Positions 50,908 to 59,961 are shown, counted from the stretch's first letter. The stretch: DNA of 64,000 bases from Aureimonas sp. SK2 (GCF_029813115.1 NZ_JAPZDS010000003.1:62001-126000), one strand, 5' to 3'. Numbers and translations are program-made. The notes: a model not told the origin generated them from the letters alone.

Positions 50908-52098
50908 CTAGCGATCGACCTCGCCGAACACGATGTCGCACGACCCCAGGATGGCCGAAACGTCGGCTAGCATGTGGTTGCGGCAGAGGAAGTCCATAGC
51001 CTGGAGATGGGCGAAGCCGGGGGCGCGGATCTTGCAGCGGTAGGGCTTGTTGGTGCCGTCCGCCACAAGATAGACGCCGAACTCGCCCTTGGGCGCCTCG
51101 ACGGCCGCGTAGATTTCGCCCGCAGGCACGTGGAAGCCCTCGGTGTAGAGCTTGAAGTGATGGATCAGCGCTTCCATCGACCGGCGCATCTCGCCGCGCT
51201 TGGGCGGCACGACCTTGCCCTCGGTCGAAGCGAACGGCCCTGCCCGGTCGCGGCCTTGAAGCCGCTCGACGCACTGCTTCATGATGGCGGTCGACTGACG
51301 CATCTCCTCCATGCGGATGAGGTACCGGTCGTAGCAGTCGCCGTTCTTGCCGATGGGAATGTCGAATTCCATCTGGTCGTAGCACTCGTAGGGCTGCGAC
51401 TTGCGCAGGTCCCATGCGGCGCCCGAACCGCGCACCATGACGCCAGAGAAGCCCCAGGCCCAGGCATCCTCGAGGCTGACGACGCCGATATCGACGTTGC
51501 GCTGCTTGAAAATGCGGTTCTCGGTCAGGAGCTCGTCGATGTCGGCGAGGCGCGGCAGGAACTCGTCGCACCAGACGCCGATGTCGTCGACGAGCTTCGG
51601 GTCGAGGTCCTGGTGGACGCCGCCGGGCCGGAAATAGGCCGCATGGAGGCGCGCGCCGGACGCGCGCTCGTAGAAGACCATGAGCTTCTCGCGCTCCTCG
51701 AAGCCCCACAGCGGCGGGGTCAGCGCGCCGACGTCCATGGCCTGGGTCGTCACGTTGAGGAGGTGCGAGAGGATACGGCCGATCTCGCTGTAGAGGACGC
51801 GGATGAGCTGGCCGCGGATCGGCACCTCGACCCCGGCCAGACGCTCCACCGCGAGGCAGAACGCATGCTCCTGGTTCATCGGCGCGACGTAGTCGAGCCG
51901 GTCGAAATAGGGCATCGCCTGGAGGTAGGTCTTCTGCTCGATCAGCTTCTCGGTGCCGCGGTGCAGAAGGCCGATATGCGGATCGACGCGCTCGACGTTC
52001 TCGCCGTCGAGCTCCAGCACGAGGCGCAGCACGCCGTGCGCGGCCGGGTGCTGCGGGCCGAAATTGATGTTAAAGTTGCGGACGTCGATCTTGGCCAT
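50908..52098 (-). CDS. nuoD: NADH-quinone oxidoreductase subunit D (49 kDa)
   Basis: A 396-residue protein lining the quinone site. It begins with [25 protein letters not shown] and contains [14 protein letters not shown] and [17 protein letters not shown]. The C-terminus has DIVFGEVDR. It is homologous to the large NiFe-hydrogenase subunit but has lost the metal. It follows a GFA-family gene by 1 nt. Confidence 0.98.
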   Translation of the reverse strand: MAKIDVRNFNINFGPQHPAAHGVLRLVLELDGENVERVDPHIGLLHRGTEKLIEQKTYLQAMPYFDRLDYVAPMNQEHAFCLAVERLAGVEVPIRGQLIRVLYSEIGRILSHLLNVTTQAMDVGALTPPLWGFEEREKLMVFYERASGARLHAAYFRPGGVHQDLDPKLVDDIGVWCDEFLPRLADIDELLTENRIFKQRNVDIGVVSLEDAWAWGFSGVMVRGSGAAWDLRKSQPYECYDQMEFDIPIGKNGDCYDRYLIRMEEMRQSTAIMKQCVERLQGRDRAGPFASTEGKVVPPKRGEMRRSMEALIHHFKLYTEGFHVPAGEIYAAVEAPKGEFGVYLVADGTNKPYRCKIRAPGFAHLQAMDFLCRNHMLADVSAILGSCDIVFGEVDR

Positions 52099-52099
52099 G

Positions 52100-52519
52100 T
52101 CAGCCTTCCCTGCCGGCGAATGCGGCCGCCACTTCGGCCCCGGTCATCTTGTGCGTCGAGCCGGCGAAAGCGTAGCCCGACGGTTTCTCGTCGATGAAGA
52201 TCTCGACGGCGAGCGGCAGGTCGAGCGGCGGATCGAAGACGGCCAGCGGAACGTTGGCCATCGAGCCGTCCACCATGCGCCAGGCGAGACCGCCGCCGCA
52301 CCGCGCGCAGGAGATGCGCTCCGCCCATTCGGACGAACGGTAGGCGATCAGCGGCGCGCCCGGCGCGAAGTCGAGATCCTCGACCTCCACGCCGACATAG
52401 GCGCCGCCGGCCCAGCGACGGCACATGCCGCAATGGCATGCGTCGGCCTCGTTCTTCAGGACCCGCGCCTGGAAGCGGGACTCACCGCACAGGCATCGTC
52501 CGTTCAGGCGCTCGCCCAT
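52100..52519 (-). CDS. GFA-family (Mss4-like) zinc protein encoded between nuoC and nuoD
   Basis: A 139-residue protein of the glutathione-dependent formaldehyde-activating enzyme fold. Zinc-binding cysteines lie in [25 protein letters not shown] and [34 protein letters not shown] in the second half is a common GFA feature. Members are mostly of unknown activity. The gene is 7 nt after nuoC and 1 nt before nuoD, so it must be co-transcribed with complex I. No role in complex I is known to me. Confidence 0.88.
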   Translation of the reverse strand: MGERLNGRCLCGESRFQARVLKNEADACHCGMCRRWAGGAYVGVEVEDLDFAPGAPLIAYRSSEWAERISCARCGGGLAWRMVDGSMANVPLAVFDPPLDLPLAVEIFIDEKPSGYAFAGSTHKMTGAEVAAAFAGREG

Positions 52520-52526
52520 CGCGCCC

Positions 52527-53120
52527 TCAGTTCGCCTTGGCCTTCTCGTCGCCGGGCAGCACGTAATCGGTGCCCTCCCACGGCGAGAGGAAGTCGAACT
52601 GACGGAACTCCTGGCGAAGCTCGACGGGTTCGTAGACCACCTGCTTGAGCTGCTCGTCGTAGTGAACCTCGACGAAGCCGGTCAGTGGGAAGTCCTTGCG
52701 CAGCGGATGGCCCTCGAAGCCGTAGTCCGTGAGGATGCGGCGAAGATCCGGATGGCCGGTGAACAGGATCCCGTAGAGGTCGTAGGCCTCGCGCTCGAAC
52801 CAATCGGCGCCCGGAAACACGCCGGTGATGGACGGCACGGGCTCGTCCTCGCCCGTGGCGACCTTCACGCGAATGCGCTGGTTCAGATACGGCGACAGGA
52901 GATGGACGACGACGTCGAAGCGCTCGACGCGCGCGGGATAGTCCACGCCGCACAGGTCGATGAAGGACTTGAACTGGCACTGCGGATCGTCGCGCAGAAG
53001 CGTCACGACCTCGACCAGATGTTGCGGCGCGACGGTCAGCGTCAGTTCGCCGAGCCGGATCTCCGACTGGACGATCTTGCCGCCGAGCAGCGTGCCGAGA
53101 TTTTCCGCAAGCTCGTTCAT
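52527..53120 (-). CDS. nuoC: NADH-quinone oxidoreductase subunit C (30 kDa)
   Basis: A 197-residue protein. The conserved motif is [40 protein letters not shown]. The N-terminal part (1-90) forms the alpha/beta domain. It is separate from NuoD, as in alphaproteobacteria and mitochondria, and not fused to it as in E. coli. Confidence 0.98.
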   Translation of the reverse strand: MNELAENLGTLLGGKIVQSEIRLGELTLTVAPQHLVEVVTLLRDDPQCQFKSFIDLCGVDYPARVERFDVVVHLLSPYLNQRIRVKVATGEDEPVPSITGVFPGADWFEREAYDLYGILFTGHPDLRRILTDYGFEGHPLRKDFPLTGFVEVHYDEQLKQVVYEPVELRQEFRQFDFLSPWEGTDYVLPGDEKAKAN

Positions 53121-53127
53121 TCCGACC

Positions 53128-53685
53128 TCAACGCTCGATCGTCCCGAGGCGCCGGATCTTCTTCTGAAGAAGCAGCACGCCGTAGAGAAGCGCCTCGGCG
53201 GTCGGCGGACAGCCCGGCACGTAGATATCGACCGGCACCACGCGGTCGCAGCCGCGCACCACCGAATAGGAATAGTGATAGTAGCCGCCGCCGTTGGCGC
53301 AGGAGCCCATCGAGATGACGTAGCGGGGCTCCGGCATCTGGTCGTAGACCTTGCGCAGCGCCGGGGCCATCTTGTTGGTCAAGGTGCCGGCGACGATCAT
53401 CACGTCGGACTGGCGGGGCGAGGCGCGTGGCGCGAAGCCGAAGCGCTCGCCGTCGTAGCGCGGCATCGACATCTGCATCATCTCGACCGCGCAGCACGCG
53501 AGGCCGAAGGTCATCCACATCAGCGAGCCCGTGCGCGCCCATTGGATGAGATCCTCGGTGGAGGTGACGATGAAGCCCTTGTCGGCCAGCTCGTTGTTGA
53601 CTTCAGCGACGAACGGATCGGCCGCAGGGGAGACCTGCAGGTCGGACCGCTCGGCGAAGGGCGCGGTACCGGGGTTCAATCCCAT
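53128..53685 (-). CDS. nuoB: NADH-quinone oxidoreductase subunit B (cluster N2)
   Basis: A 185-residue protein. The N2 4Fe-4S ligands are in [22 protein letters not shown] and [13 protein letters not shown]. The ATG at 53685 (MGLNPG) is chosen because MGLNP is the family start and AAGGTG lies about 9 nt upstream. An ATG at 53706 is also in frame. With this start nuoB overlaps the end of nuoA by 10 nt. Confidence 0.97.
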   Translation of the reverse strand: MGLNPGTAPFAERSDLQVSPAADPFVAEVNNELADKGFIVTSTEDLIQWARTGSLMWMTFGLACCAVEMMQMSMPRYDGERFGFAPRASPRQSDVMIVAGTLTNKMAPALRKVYDQMPEPRYVISMGSCANGGGYYHYSYSVVRGCDRVVPVDIYVPGCPPTAEALLYGVLLLQKKIRRLGTIER

Positions 53686-54041
53686 TCGAGGGCACCTTTC
53701 TTCCATTCATAGACAAACCCGACGGTCAGGACGCCGAGGAACACCATCATCGACCAGAAGCCGGCCCAACCGAGGTCGCCGAACGACGCCGCCCAGGGAA
53801 ACAGGAACGCCACTTCGAGATCGAAGATGATGAAGAGAATCGACACCAGGTAGAACCGGACGTCGAACTTCATGCGCGAATCGTCGAACGCGTCGAAACC
53901 GCATTCGTAGGCCGAGAGCTTCTCGTCGTCCGGCGCCTTGAAGGCGAGGAGAAACGGCGACACGAGAAGCGCGACCCCGATAAGGAGCGCGACGCCGACG
54001 AAGATCACGATCGGCAGGTAGGAGGCGAGAAGCTCGTTCAC
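53676..54041 (-). CDS. nuoA: NADH-quinone oxidoreductase subunit A
   Basis: A 121-residue membrane subunit with three helices. The conserved loop [43 protein letters not shown] includes the ND3-type cysteine. Translation begins with GTG at 54041, preceded by GAGGAAG about 9 nt upstream. It is the first gene of the 14-subunit operon. Confidence 0.97.
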   Translation of the reverse strand: MNELLASYLPIVIFVGVALLIGVALLVSPFLLAFKAPDDEKLSAYECGFDAFDDSRMKFDVRFYLVSILFIIFDLEVAFLFPWAASFGDLGWAGFWSMMVFLGVLTVGFVYEWKKGALEWD

Positions 54042-54346
54042 AAGCGGGTCTTCCTCTTGGCCGGCTGCGCGGAACCGCGCATCGGCCGCGGCGATGCGGC
54101 TATGAGACCTGACGGGGACGTAAGTGGCTGGCGGACGGGTTCAATGCGTCCAACGGCCACGCTTCGCCCTTCGCATTGCGGCGAGGATTAGACCCTTCCT
54201 AATGTGGACGCAAGCAGCATCCGGACGGCTTGGACAGGCCCGAACAAACTTTGCGGCGACGGCAACGCAAGGGCACCGGGAGCACGATGCGACGCAGCGG
54301 TTGCGCTGCGAACTCGAGGAAGAGGAAGGAGGTCAGGCGGGGAGAA
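54042..54346. other. leader and promoter region of the nuo operon
   Basis: About 305 bases with no gene. It contains the candidate nuo promoter (54185-54213) and, beyond it, the end of the tRNA-Asp transcript. A GCAGCG/CGCTGC hairpin lies near 54294-54309 without a T-run. The predicted nuoA leader is about 137 nt. Confidence 0.5.
54185..54213 (-). promoter_or_regulatory. candidate promoter of the nuoA-N operon
   Basis: On the minus strand, TTGCGT (54208-54213), 17-nt spacer, TAATCC (54185-54190). Start near 54178. Confidence 0.5.
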
Positions 54347-54423
54347 TGGCGCGAGTGACGGGGCTCGAACCCGCGACCTCCGGCGTGACAGGCCGGCACT
54401 CTAACCGACTGAGCTACACCCGC
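54347..54423 (-). tRNA. tRNA-Asp (anticodon GTC), copy 1
   Basis: 77 nt including an encoded CCA end. Acceptor stem GCGGGTG/CACTCGC, D-arm GCTCAGTCGGTTAGAGT, anticodon loop CTGTCAC (GTC), T-loop TTCGAGC, discriminator G. Identical in sequence to copy 2, 51 nt upstream, and probably cut from the same transcript. Confidence 0.97.
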
Positions 54424-54474
54424 GCATGTCGCCGCTACCGGATGCCGGAAACGACGTGGATCGTCAAAAGGCAA

Positions 54475-54551
54475 TGGCGCGAGTGACGGGGCTCGAACCC
54501 GCGACCTCCGGCGTGACAGGCCGGCACTCTAACCGACTGAGCTACACCCGC
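54475..54551 (-). tRNA. tRNA-Asp (anticodon GTC), copy 2
   Basis: 77 nt with encoded CCA, identical to copy 1. The duplicated block is 83 bp (54345-54427 and 54473-54555), only slightly longer than the tRNA itself. A good promoter lies upstream at 54592-54620. Confidence 0.97.
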
Positions 54552-54591
54552 GCATTGTGTCGCTGGCGTGTCCGTCAGCGGCATGAGCGGT

Positions 54592-54620
54592 CGTTTACGG
54601 GCTCCCTCGGCGTCTGTCAA
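54592..54620 (-). promoter_or_regulatory. promoter of the tandem tRNA-Asp genes
   Basis: TTGACA (54615-54620), 17-nt spacer, TAAACG (54592-54597) on the minus strand. The -35 is a perfect consensus match. Start near 54585, about 35 nt before copy 2. Confidence 0.65.
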
Positions 54621-54774
54621 CGCGCTTTCGCAAGCGAATTGAAAACGGTGGCAGCGCAAGGAGATAGCGTGCCGCGCGCAAGCGGAATCACGTGCCCGCC
54701 GCGCTCCCTGTCCCGTCTACCGGGTCGAATCTTGCGGGCGATCGCAGCCGGCGGCAAGCGGCCACCTCATCCCC

Positions 54775-54803
54775 TTGACCCAAGATGGCAGAAACGCTTA
54801 TTC
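54775..54803 (+). promoter_or_regulatory. promoter of tRNA-Val
   Basis: TTGACC (54775-54780), 17-nt spacer, TTATTC (54798-54803). Start near 54810, just before the mature 5' end at 54814. Confidence 0.6.
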
Positions 54804-54813
54804 CCCACCCGAA

Positions 54814-54889
54814 GGGCGATTAGCTCAGTTGGTAGAGCGCCTCGTTTACACCGAGGATGTCGGCGGTTCGAGTCCGTCATCGCCCACCA
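54814..54889 (+). tRNA. tRNA-Val (anticodon TAC)
   Basis: 76 nt with encoded CCA. Acceptor GGGCGAT/ATCGCCC, D-arm AGCTCAGTTGGTAGAGC, anticodon loop GTTTACA (TAC), T-arm CGGCGGTTCGAGTCCGTC, discriminator A. It marks the end of the conserved housekeeping order in this window. Confidence 0.97.
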
Positions 54890-55175
54890 GCCCCTCCCAT
54901 TGCCGACGCGATGGCTTCGGCTCCGCGGCGGCCAGGGTTGGAACTCCTAAGGTTGGAATTTCCGACGTGCCGGGCGCTTCCGCCTCCCCGTGACTCTTGG
55001 CTTCATTCGGGCGGCAAAGTGACGGGACTTCGGGCCCGAACCAGAGCGGGCAGTCGGACATCGCCGCTCGGGCTGACACGCCCGACCGCTGGCTCGGCGT
55101 AGGGCTCCAGCACATGGGTGCCAGCGAGCACCGGGTATCCGCCTCAGGCTCTCAGCTGCTCGGCCCGTACGCCGC
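54890..55175. other. intergenic junction between tRNA-Val and the catabolic locus
   Basis: 286 bases without a recognisable gene. In relatives hupB and lon normally follow here. I see no integrase, no repeat of the tRNA-Val 3' end and no T-run terminator. Confidence 0.5.
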
Positions 55176-56111
55176 CTACACGAGTGCGGTCGGCAGGTTT
55201 CGTCCAGCGAAGTGGGCATCGAGATTGGCGAGAACGAGATCCGCCATGGCCTGACGGGTTTCATGCGTGGCGCTCGCCATGTGAGGCGTCAGAACGACGT
55301 TGGGCATGGTGAAGAAGCGCTGGGGTACCCGTGGCTCGTCGACGAACACGTCGAGGGCTGCACCGGCGATCCCGCCCGATTCCAGCGCGTCGAGTAGTGC
55401 CGGCTCGTCTACCAGAGAGCCGCGCGCCACGTTCACAAGCACGCCCCTCGGGCCGAGCGCCTCGAGAACCGAGGCGTCGACAATGTTGCGCGTTTCGGCC
55501 GAGGCCGAGGCTGCGATGATGAGGACGTCGCTCCAGGCGGCCAATTCCACAAGGCTTCCGGCATTGCGCACATGCGTCTGGACCGGCGATCGACTGGCAT
55601 AGGCGAGTTCGGCGTCGAAGCCTTCCAGTCGGCGTGCGATCGCTTGTCCGATCCGGCCGAAGCCGAAGATTCCATACCGGCGGTGCGAGACCTTGGAGCC
55701 GAGCGGCAAATCGCCGTCCGGCCAACGGTTCTGTCGGACATGGGCGTCGCCTCGCGGGATCTGGCGCAATACGGAGATGACGAGCCCGAGAGCGAGGTCG
55801 GCGACGTCTTCGGTCAGCACGTCCGGCGTGTTCGACACGCGAATGCCCCTCCCCTTCGCTTCGGCAAGGTCGACCTTGTCGAAGCCGACCCCGTTGATCG
55901 CCACGATCTCGAGCGCCGGCAGGGATGCGGCGATTTCGGCGGGAATGCCGATGTGGCCCCCTGTCACCACGCCCCGCACGCGTTGCGCGTGGTCGGCCAG
56001 AAACGCTTCGGAATCGGCCGCCTCGAAGAAGCGGTGCACTGTGAAACGCTCGGACAGCGCAGTCTCCAGGGAGGGCATGAGCGGGCAGAGCTGCAGGACT
56101 TCGATCGACAT
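55176..56111 (-). CDS. D-2-hydroxyacid dehydrogenase (hydroxypyruvate/glyoxylate reductase-like)
   Basis: A 311-residue NAD(P)-dependent enzyme. The nucleotide-binding motif is GFGRIG (150-155), and the catalytic set is Arg230 (VNVARGSLVDE), Glu259 (DVFVDEP) and His277 (LTPHMAS). The start MSIEVLQLCPLMPS at 56111 has AGGA 6 nt upstream. It resembles the hydroxypyruvate/2-ketogluconate reductase branch. It is the last gene of the transporter operon, 7 nt after the ATPase gene, and probably reduces a 2-keto acid produced in the pathway. Confidence 0.92.
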   Translation of the reverse strand: MSIEVLQLCPLMPSLETALSERFTVHRFFEAADSEAFLADHAQRVRGVVTGGHIGIPAEIAASLPALEIVAINGVGFDKVDLAEAKGRGIRVSNTPDVLTEDVADLALGLVISVLRQIPRGDAHVRQNRWPDGDLPLGSKVSHRRYGIFGFGRIGQAIARRLEGFDAELAYASRSPVQTHVRNAGSLVELAAWSDVLIIAASASAETRNIVDASVLEALGPRGVLVNVARGSLVDEPALLDALESGGIAGAALDVFVDEPRVPQRFFTMPNVVLTPHMASATHETRQAMADLVLANLDAHFAGRNLPTALV

Positions 56112-56118
56112 GAACTTC

Positions 56119-56850
56119 CTACTTGACGTCTGAGCGCACGAACTGGGCGAGCTCGGGGGTCCTGGGGCTCTCGAAGAGGTCCTTCGACGGGCCGGCTTCG
56201 TGAATGCGGCCCTGGTGCATGAAGACGGTCGTGTTCGCGACGCGCCGCGCAAAGCCCATCTCATGGGTAACGAGCAGCATCGTCATGCCACCTTGAGCAA
56301 GTTGCTCCATCACAGCCAGGACTTCTCCGGTCAGTTCCGGGTCGAGCGCCGAGGTCACCTCGTCGAACAGCATGACCTTGGGCCGCATGGCGAGCGAGCG
56401 GGCGATGGCGACGCGCTGCTGCTGGCCGCCCGACAGTTCGTCGGGATAGGCGTCGAACTTCTCCAACAGCCCGACGAGGGTCAGCACTTCCTCGGCGGTC
56501 GTGCGGCTCTCGCCCTTCGAGACCGATTTCACGATGCGGGGCGCGAGCATGATATTCTCGCCCACCGAGAGATGCGGGAAAAGATTGTAGCTTTGAAACA
56601 CGATGCCCACGTCGCGCCGGAGAGCTCGCAGGCTTGCCTTATCGGTTCCCACCTTATGGCCGGCGATCTCGATCGAGCCGGCATTGATCTGTTCCAGCCC
56701 GTTGACGCAGCGAAGCAACGTGGACTTGCCGGATCCCGAACGGCCGATCAGCGCCGTCACCTCGCCGCGTCCGACCTCCATGGTGATGCCCTTGAGGACT
56801 TCGACGGCACCGAAGCTCTTGCGCACGTCCCTGATGGCAACCTCAGGCAT
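56119..56850 (-). CDS. polar-amino-acid-type ABC transporter, ATP-binding protein
   Basis: A 243-residue ATPase of the GlnQ/HisP type: Walker A LIGRSGSGKSTLLR, Q-loop VFQSYNLFPHLSVGENI, signature [16 protein letters not shown], Walker B VMLFDEVTSALDPE and H-loop LVTHEMGFAR. It energises uptake through the two following membrane proteins. It overlaps the permease gene by 8 nt. Confidence 0.95.
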   Translation of the reverse strand: MPEVAIRDVRKSFGAVEVLKGITMEVGRGEVTALIGRSGSGKSTLLRCVNGLEQINAGSIEIAGHKVGTDKASLRALRRDVGIVFQSYNLFPHLSVGENIMLAPRIVKSVSKGESRTTAEEVLTLVGLLEKFDAYPDELSGGQQQRVAIARSLAMRPKVMLFDEVTSALDPELTGEVLAVMEQLAQGGMTMLLVTHEMGFARRVANTTVFMHQGRIHEAGPSKDLFESPRTPELAQFVRSDVK

Positions 56851-57490
56851 GGAACCTCCTCTCGAGCCGCCGGGACAGGAGCGACAGCGGGTAGCAGACG
56901 ACGAAGTAAAGAGCGGCGACCACAAGGAAGACGCGGAAGGGCTGGAACGTGGCATTGTTGACGAGCTGTCCCGCGCGGGCGAGTTCGACGAAGCCGATGA
57001 GCGAGGCGATCGACGTGTTCTTCACGACCTGCACGGCAAAACCGACGGTCGACGGAAGGGACAGGCGCACCGCCTGTGGCAGGATCACGTAACGGTACTG
57101 CTGAGCCCGGGTCATCGCGAGCGACTCCGACGCTTCCCACTGCTGCTTCGGCACCGACTGGATAGAGCCGCGCCAGATTTCGCCGAGATAGGCGGAGGCG
57201 TAGATCGTCATGGAAATGCCGGCGGCCACCAGCGGCGGCAGGCGATAGCCCAGAAGCGCCAGGCCATAGAAGGACAGGAACAGGATCATCAAGACCGGAA
57301 TGCCCTGAATGATCTGAATATAGAGGCCCGCCAGGATTCTCAGTGCCTTGACCTGGGAGGCTCGCGCGAGAGCGAGGAAGAAGCCGACGAAGCCGCCCCC
57401 CCCAAGCGCAAGCGCGGTCAAAATCAGCGTCCACTGGAGGGATTCCAGTAGGAAGAGGAACTCCGATGAGCCGAAGGAGCGGAAGATCAT
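56843..57490 (-). CDS. polar-amino-acid-type ABC transporter permease 1
   Basis: A 215-residue permease of the HisM/GlnP type with about five membrane segments. The segment IQIIQGIPVLMILFLSFYG precedes the coupling loop motif EASESLAMTRAQQYRYVILPQAVR (EAA loop). It is translated with permease 2 through an ATGA overlap (57487-57490). Confidence 0.94.
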   Translation of the reverse strand: MIFRSFGSSEFLFLLESLQWTLILTALALGGGGFVGFFLALARASQVKALRILAGLYIQIIQGIPVLMILFLSFYGLALLGYRLPPLVAAGISMTIYASAYLGEIWRGSIQSVPKQQWEASESLAMTRAQQYRYVILPQAVRLSLPSTVGFAVQVVKNTSIASLIGFVELARAGQLVNNATFQPFRVFLVVAALYFVVCYPLSLLSRRLERRFHA

Positions 57491-58191
57491 GCCGACGCCT
57501 CCACCACGGGTTTCAGCGTCCGACGCGCCGTGCGCCGTCCGAACAGCCAGAGCCCTACCAGCGCGAGGATGGCGCGAAGCAAAAGCGCGAGGATCAGGTA
57601 AAGTCCGGTCACGGCGAGGTAGACCTCGAACGATCGGTAGCTCTGCGACTGCACGAAGGACGCGGCTGCCGTCAGCTCCCCGACGGAAATCGCCGAGCAG
57701 ATCGAAGTGGCCAACATCATCAGAACGAACTGCGAAGAGAGCGCGGGATAGACCTTCTGCAGGGCCGGTACGATGATCACGTAACGGAAGATCTGCACAC
57801 GGGTGAAGCCGAGCGCCTCGCCGGCCTCAATCTGCGACTTGTGGATCGCCTCGATGCCGGCGCGGATGATCTCCGTCGAATAGGCTGCGAGGTTGATCGT
57901 CACGCCGATCAGAGCCGCCGTAATGGCGCTGACGCGCACCCCGCCGGCCGGCAGCCCGAAATAGATGATGAAGAGTTGCACCAGGAAGGGCGTGTTGCGG
58001 ATCAACTCGACATAGGCGTCGATCAGTATGCGCACCGGGCGCCCAGCAACGGAGCGGACAGCCGCGAGCAGAATGCCGACCGCCGTCCCACACACGATGG
58101 CGAAGGTGGAAATCTGGACGGTCAGCCAAAGCCCGGCCAGCAGCTCCTCCTGGTATCGCGCCAGGACGTCGAACTGGAACGTGTAGTTCAT
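57487..58191 (-). CDS. polar-amino-acid-type ABC transporter permease 2
   Basis: A 234-residue permease. The ATG at 58191 gives MNYTFQFDVLARYQEELLAG, the usual start. LIRNTPFLVQLFIIYFGLP is the conserved HisQ-type element and EAGEALGFTRVQIFRYVIIVPALQK the EAA coupling loop. Probably a heterodimer with permease 1. Confidence 0.94.
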   Translation of the reverse strand: MNYTFQFDVLARYQEELLAGLWLTVQISTFAIVCGTAVGILLAAVRSVAGRPVRILIDAYVELIRNTPFLVQLFIIYFGLPAGGVRVSAITAALIGVTINLAAYSTEIIRAGIEAIHKSQIEAGEALGFTRVQIFRYVIIVPALQKVYPALSSQFVLMMLATSICSAISVGELTAAASFVQSQSYRSFEVYLAVTGLYLILALLLRAILALVGLWLFGRRTARRTLKPVVEASA

Positions 58192-58250
58192 GAAGGTGAC
58201 GATCCCGCGTGAGGAAGGGGGACGCCGGCGAATGCCGGCGTCCGAGCGGG

Positions 58251-59072
58251 TCAGAAGGAGGGAAGCGTCGGCGGCAGCGGGTCGCCCGTCCACTTCACGG
58301 CGATCTTGTCCAGCTCGCCCGACACCTTCATCAGGTAGATCGAGGTGTTGAGGTACTGCAGGAGTTCGAAGTCGCCCGGCTGCACCGCCATCGAGTTGCC
58401 CTGCCGGAAGAAGGTGAAGCCGACCTGAAGTCCTGCCTGCGGAGCCTGCGTGATGAGGGCCTGCGCAACAGTCGAGGGGAGCGCGGTCGCGTCCACCTGC
58501 CCTGCGACGAGCGCCTGGGCGGACGTCGAGTCGTCTTCGAAGACGACGATCTCCAGCCCTTCCACATTGGCGCGGCGCAGCGCCGTTTCCTGCGAGGAAC
58601 CGCGATTGACGGCGACGCGCTTGCCCTTCAACTGGTCGAGATTTTCGAACTTCGCGTCCGGCCCCGACACGATCACCATGTTGAAGGCCGAATAGGGCGA
58701 GGTGAACATGACGGATTTGGCCCGCTCGCCGGTCGGTGCCAGCGTCGCCACGAGAAAGTCCACCTGCCCGGTCTGCAGCGCCGGGATACGAGCCGGAGGC
58801 GTCAGCGGCACGAGCTCGACCGGTAGGCCAATATACTGGCCGATCTGATTGGCGACATCCACGTCGTAACCGCTCGGGTTGCCGCGTTCGTCGATCATGC
58901 CCATCGGCGGAGCACCGGTCAGGACGCCGATCTTGACCGTGCCGCGTCCCTGAATATCCGCGAGCGTCACAGCGCCCGCCGGGCTCGGCAGACCTGCCAG
59001 GAGCACCGTTGCGGCGACCGTGCCGAAGAATGCCGCCTTCAATGCGCTGCGTCGTGTCGTGGTGGACGTCAT
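58251..59072 (-). CDS. ABC transporter substrate-binding protein (family 3)
   Basis: A 273-residue exported protein. GGAGG 7 nt before the ATG at 59072 supports the start. The signal peptide carries a twin-arginine-like TTRRSALKAAFF and a cleavage site near PAGA. The bacterial extracellular solute-binding family 3 pattern is clear: TVKIGVLTGAPPMGMIDERGNPSGYDVDVANQIGQYIGLPVELVPLTPPARIPALQTGQVDFLVATLAPTGER. An arginine in the TPPARIPAL region of this family normally binds the substrate carboxylate, so the ligand probably carries a carboxyl group. Given the neighbours, a sugar acid or amino-sugar acid is as likely as an amino acid. Confidence 0.93.
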   Translation of the reverse strand: MTSTTTRRSALKAAFFGTVAATVLLAGLPSPAGAVTLADIQGRGTVKIGVLTGAPPMGMIDERGNPSGYDVDVANQIGQYIGLPVELVPLTPPARIPALQTGQVDFLVATLAPTGERAKSVMFTSPYSAFNMVIVSGPDAKFENLDQLKGKRVAVNRGSSQETALRRANVEGLEIVVFEDDSTSAQALVAGQVDATALPSTVAQALITQAPQAGLQVGFTFFRQGNSMAVQPGDFELLQYLNTSIYLMKVSGELDKIAVKWTGDPLPPTLPSF

Positions 59073-59148
59073 ACCCTTGCCTCCCATGGCATGTTTCGAA
59101 GTTTGAGCGAGAACCCGGGCAGCCTCCCAGCGGCCGGACGTCGCGGCG

Positions 59149-59916
59149 TTACAGCGTGGCCAACACCCCGCCATCGACATAGACGATCTGGCCGTTGACG
59201 AAGGTCGCGGCGTCCGAGGCGAGGAAGATGCAGGCGCCCTGGAGCTCCTCCACCTTGCCCCAGCGGCCCGTCGGCGTCCGCACTTTCAGCCATTCGGTGA
59301 ATTTGGGATCGTCCACCAGCGCCTGGTTCAGCGGCGTCTCGAAATAGCCGGGACCGATCGCGTTGATCTGCAGCCCGTGCCGCGCCCAGTCGGTGCACAT
59401 GCCTTTGGTGAGGTTGTGCACCGCGCCCTTGGTTGCGGTGTAGGGCGCGATGGAATAACGCGCGGCCTGCGCCTGAAGGCTCGCGATGTTGATGATCCGG
59501 CCGCGCTTCCGGGCGATCATGTGTTTCGCCACGGCCTGTCCGACGAAAAAGACCGAGTCGACATTGGCCCGCATGATCTCGGCCCACGTTTCCGCCGGAT
59601 AGTCCTCCAATGGCGCGCGGCGCTGGATCCCGGCGTTGTTGACGAGGATATCGATCGGCCCGACCTCGGCCTCGATCCGATCGACGCCGGCTCTCACGGC
59701 CGCTTGGTCGGTGACGTCGAACACGGCGGTTTCCACCTCGATCGCCTCGATCCGAAGCCGTTCGGCGGCGGTATCGAGCTTGGCGCCATCGCGGCCGTTG
59801 AGGACCACGCGGGCACCAGCCCGTCCTAGTCCCTCGGCAAGCGAAAAGCCGATGCCTTGACCGGACCCCGTGACGAGAGCGGTTCGGCCCGACAGATCGA
59901 AAAGCTTCAGCGACAT
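59149..59916 (-). CDS. SDR-family oxidoreductase (gluconate 5-dehydrogenase-like)
   Basis: A 255-residue classical short-chain dehydrogenase: TGSGQGIG cofactor loop (16-23), NNAG, Ser146, Tyr159 and Lys163 (YTATKG). The start SLKLFDLSGRTALVTGSGQGIG and VVLNGRD resemble gluconate 5-dehydrogenases (IdnO/Gno type). It may oxidise or reduce a hydroxyl of an aldonate. A LacI-type operator lies 32 bp upstream of the ATG, so this gene probably heads the SDR-to-2-hydroxyacid-dehydrogenase operon. Confidence 0.92.
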   Translation of the reverse strand: MSLKLFDLSGRTALVTGSGQGIGFSLAEGLGRAGARVVLNGRDGAKLDTAAERLRIEAIEVETAVFDVTDQAAVRAGVDRIEAEVGPIDILVNNAGIQRRAPLEDYPAETWAEIMRANVDSVFFVGQAVAKHMIARKRGRIINIASLQAQAARYSIAPYTATKGAVHNLTKGMCTDWARHGLQINAIGPGYFETPLNQALVDDPKFTEWLKVRTPTGRWGKVEELQGACIFLASDAATFVNGQIVYVDGGVLATL

Positions 59917-59947
59917 GTGAGTCTCTCCCAATCCGAGGAGCGTAGCA

Positions 59948-59961
59948 TGATATCGATAACA
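59948..59961. promoter_or_regulatory. LacI-type operator, copy 1
   Basis: TGATATCGATAACA, an imperfect palindrome around CG close to the TGTTAnCGnTAACA class bound by GntR/IdnR-like LacI repressors. It lies 32 bp before the SDR ATG. A near-copy is at 62628-62641. Confidence 0.65.

Noticed and set aside
54345-54555. Two 83-bp direct repeats suspected of being a mobile or CRISPR-like repeat
   Set aside because: They are simply two identical tRNA-Asp genes. No CRISPR array was seen anywhere in the window.
54890-55175. Search for an integration site (duplicate of the tRNA-Val 3' end) and an integrase
   Set aside because: Neither was found in the window, so I do not call a genomic island, only a break in gene order.
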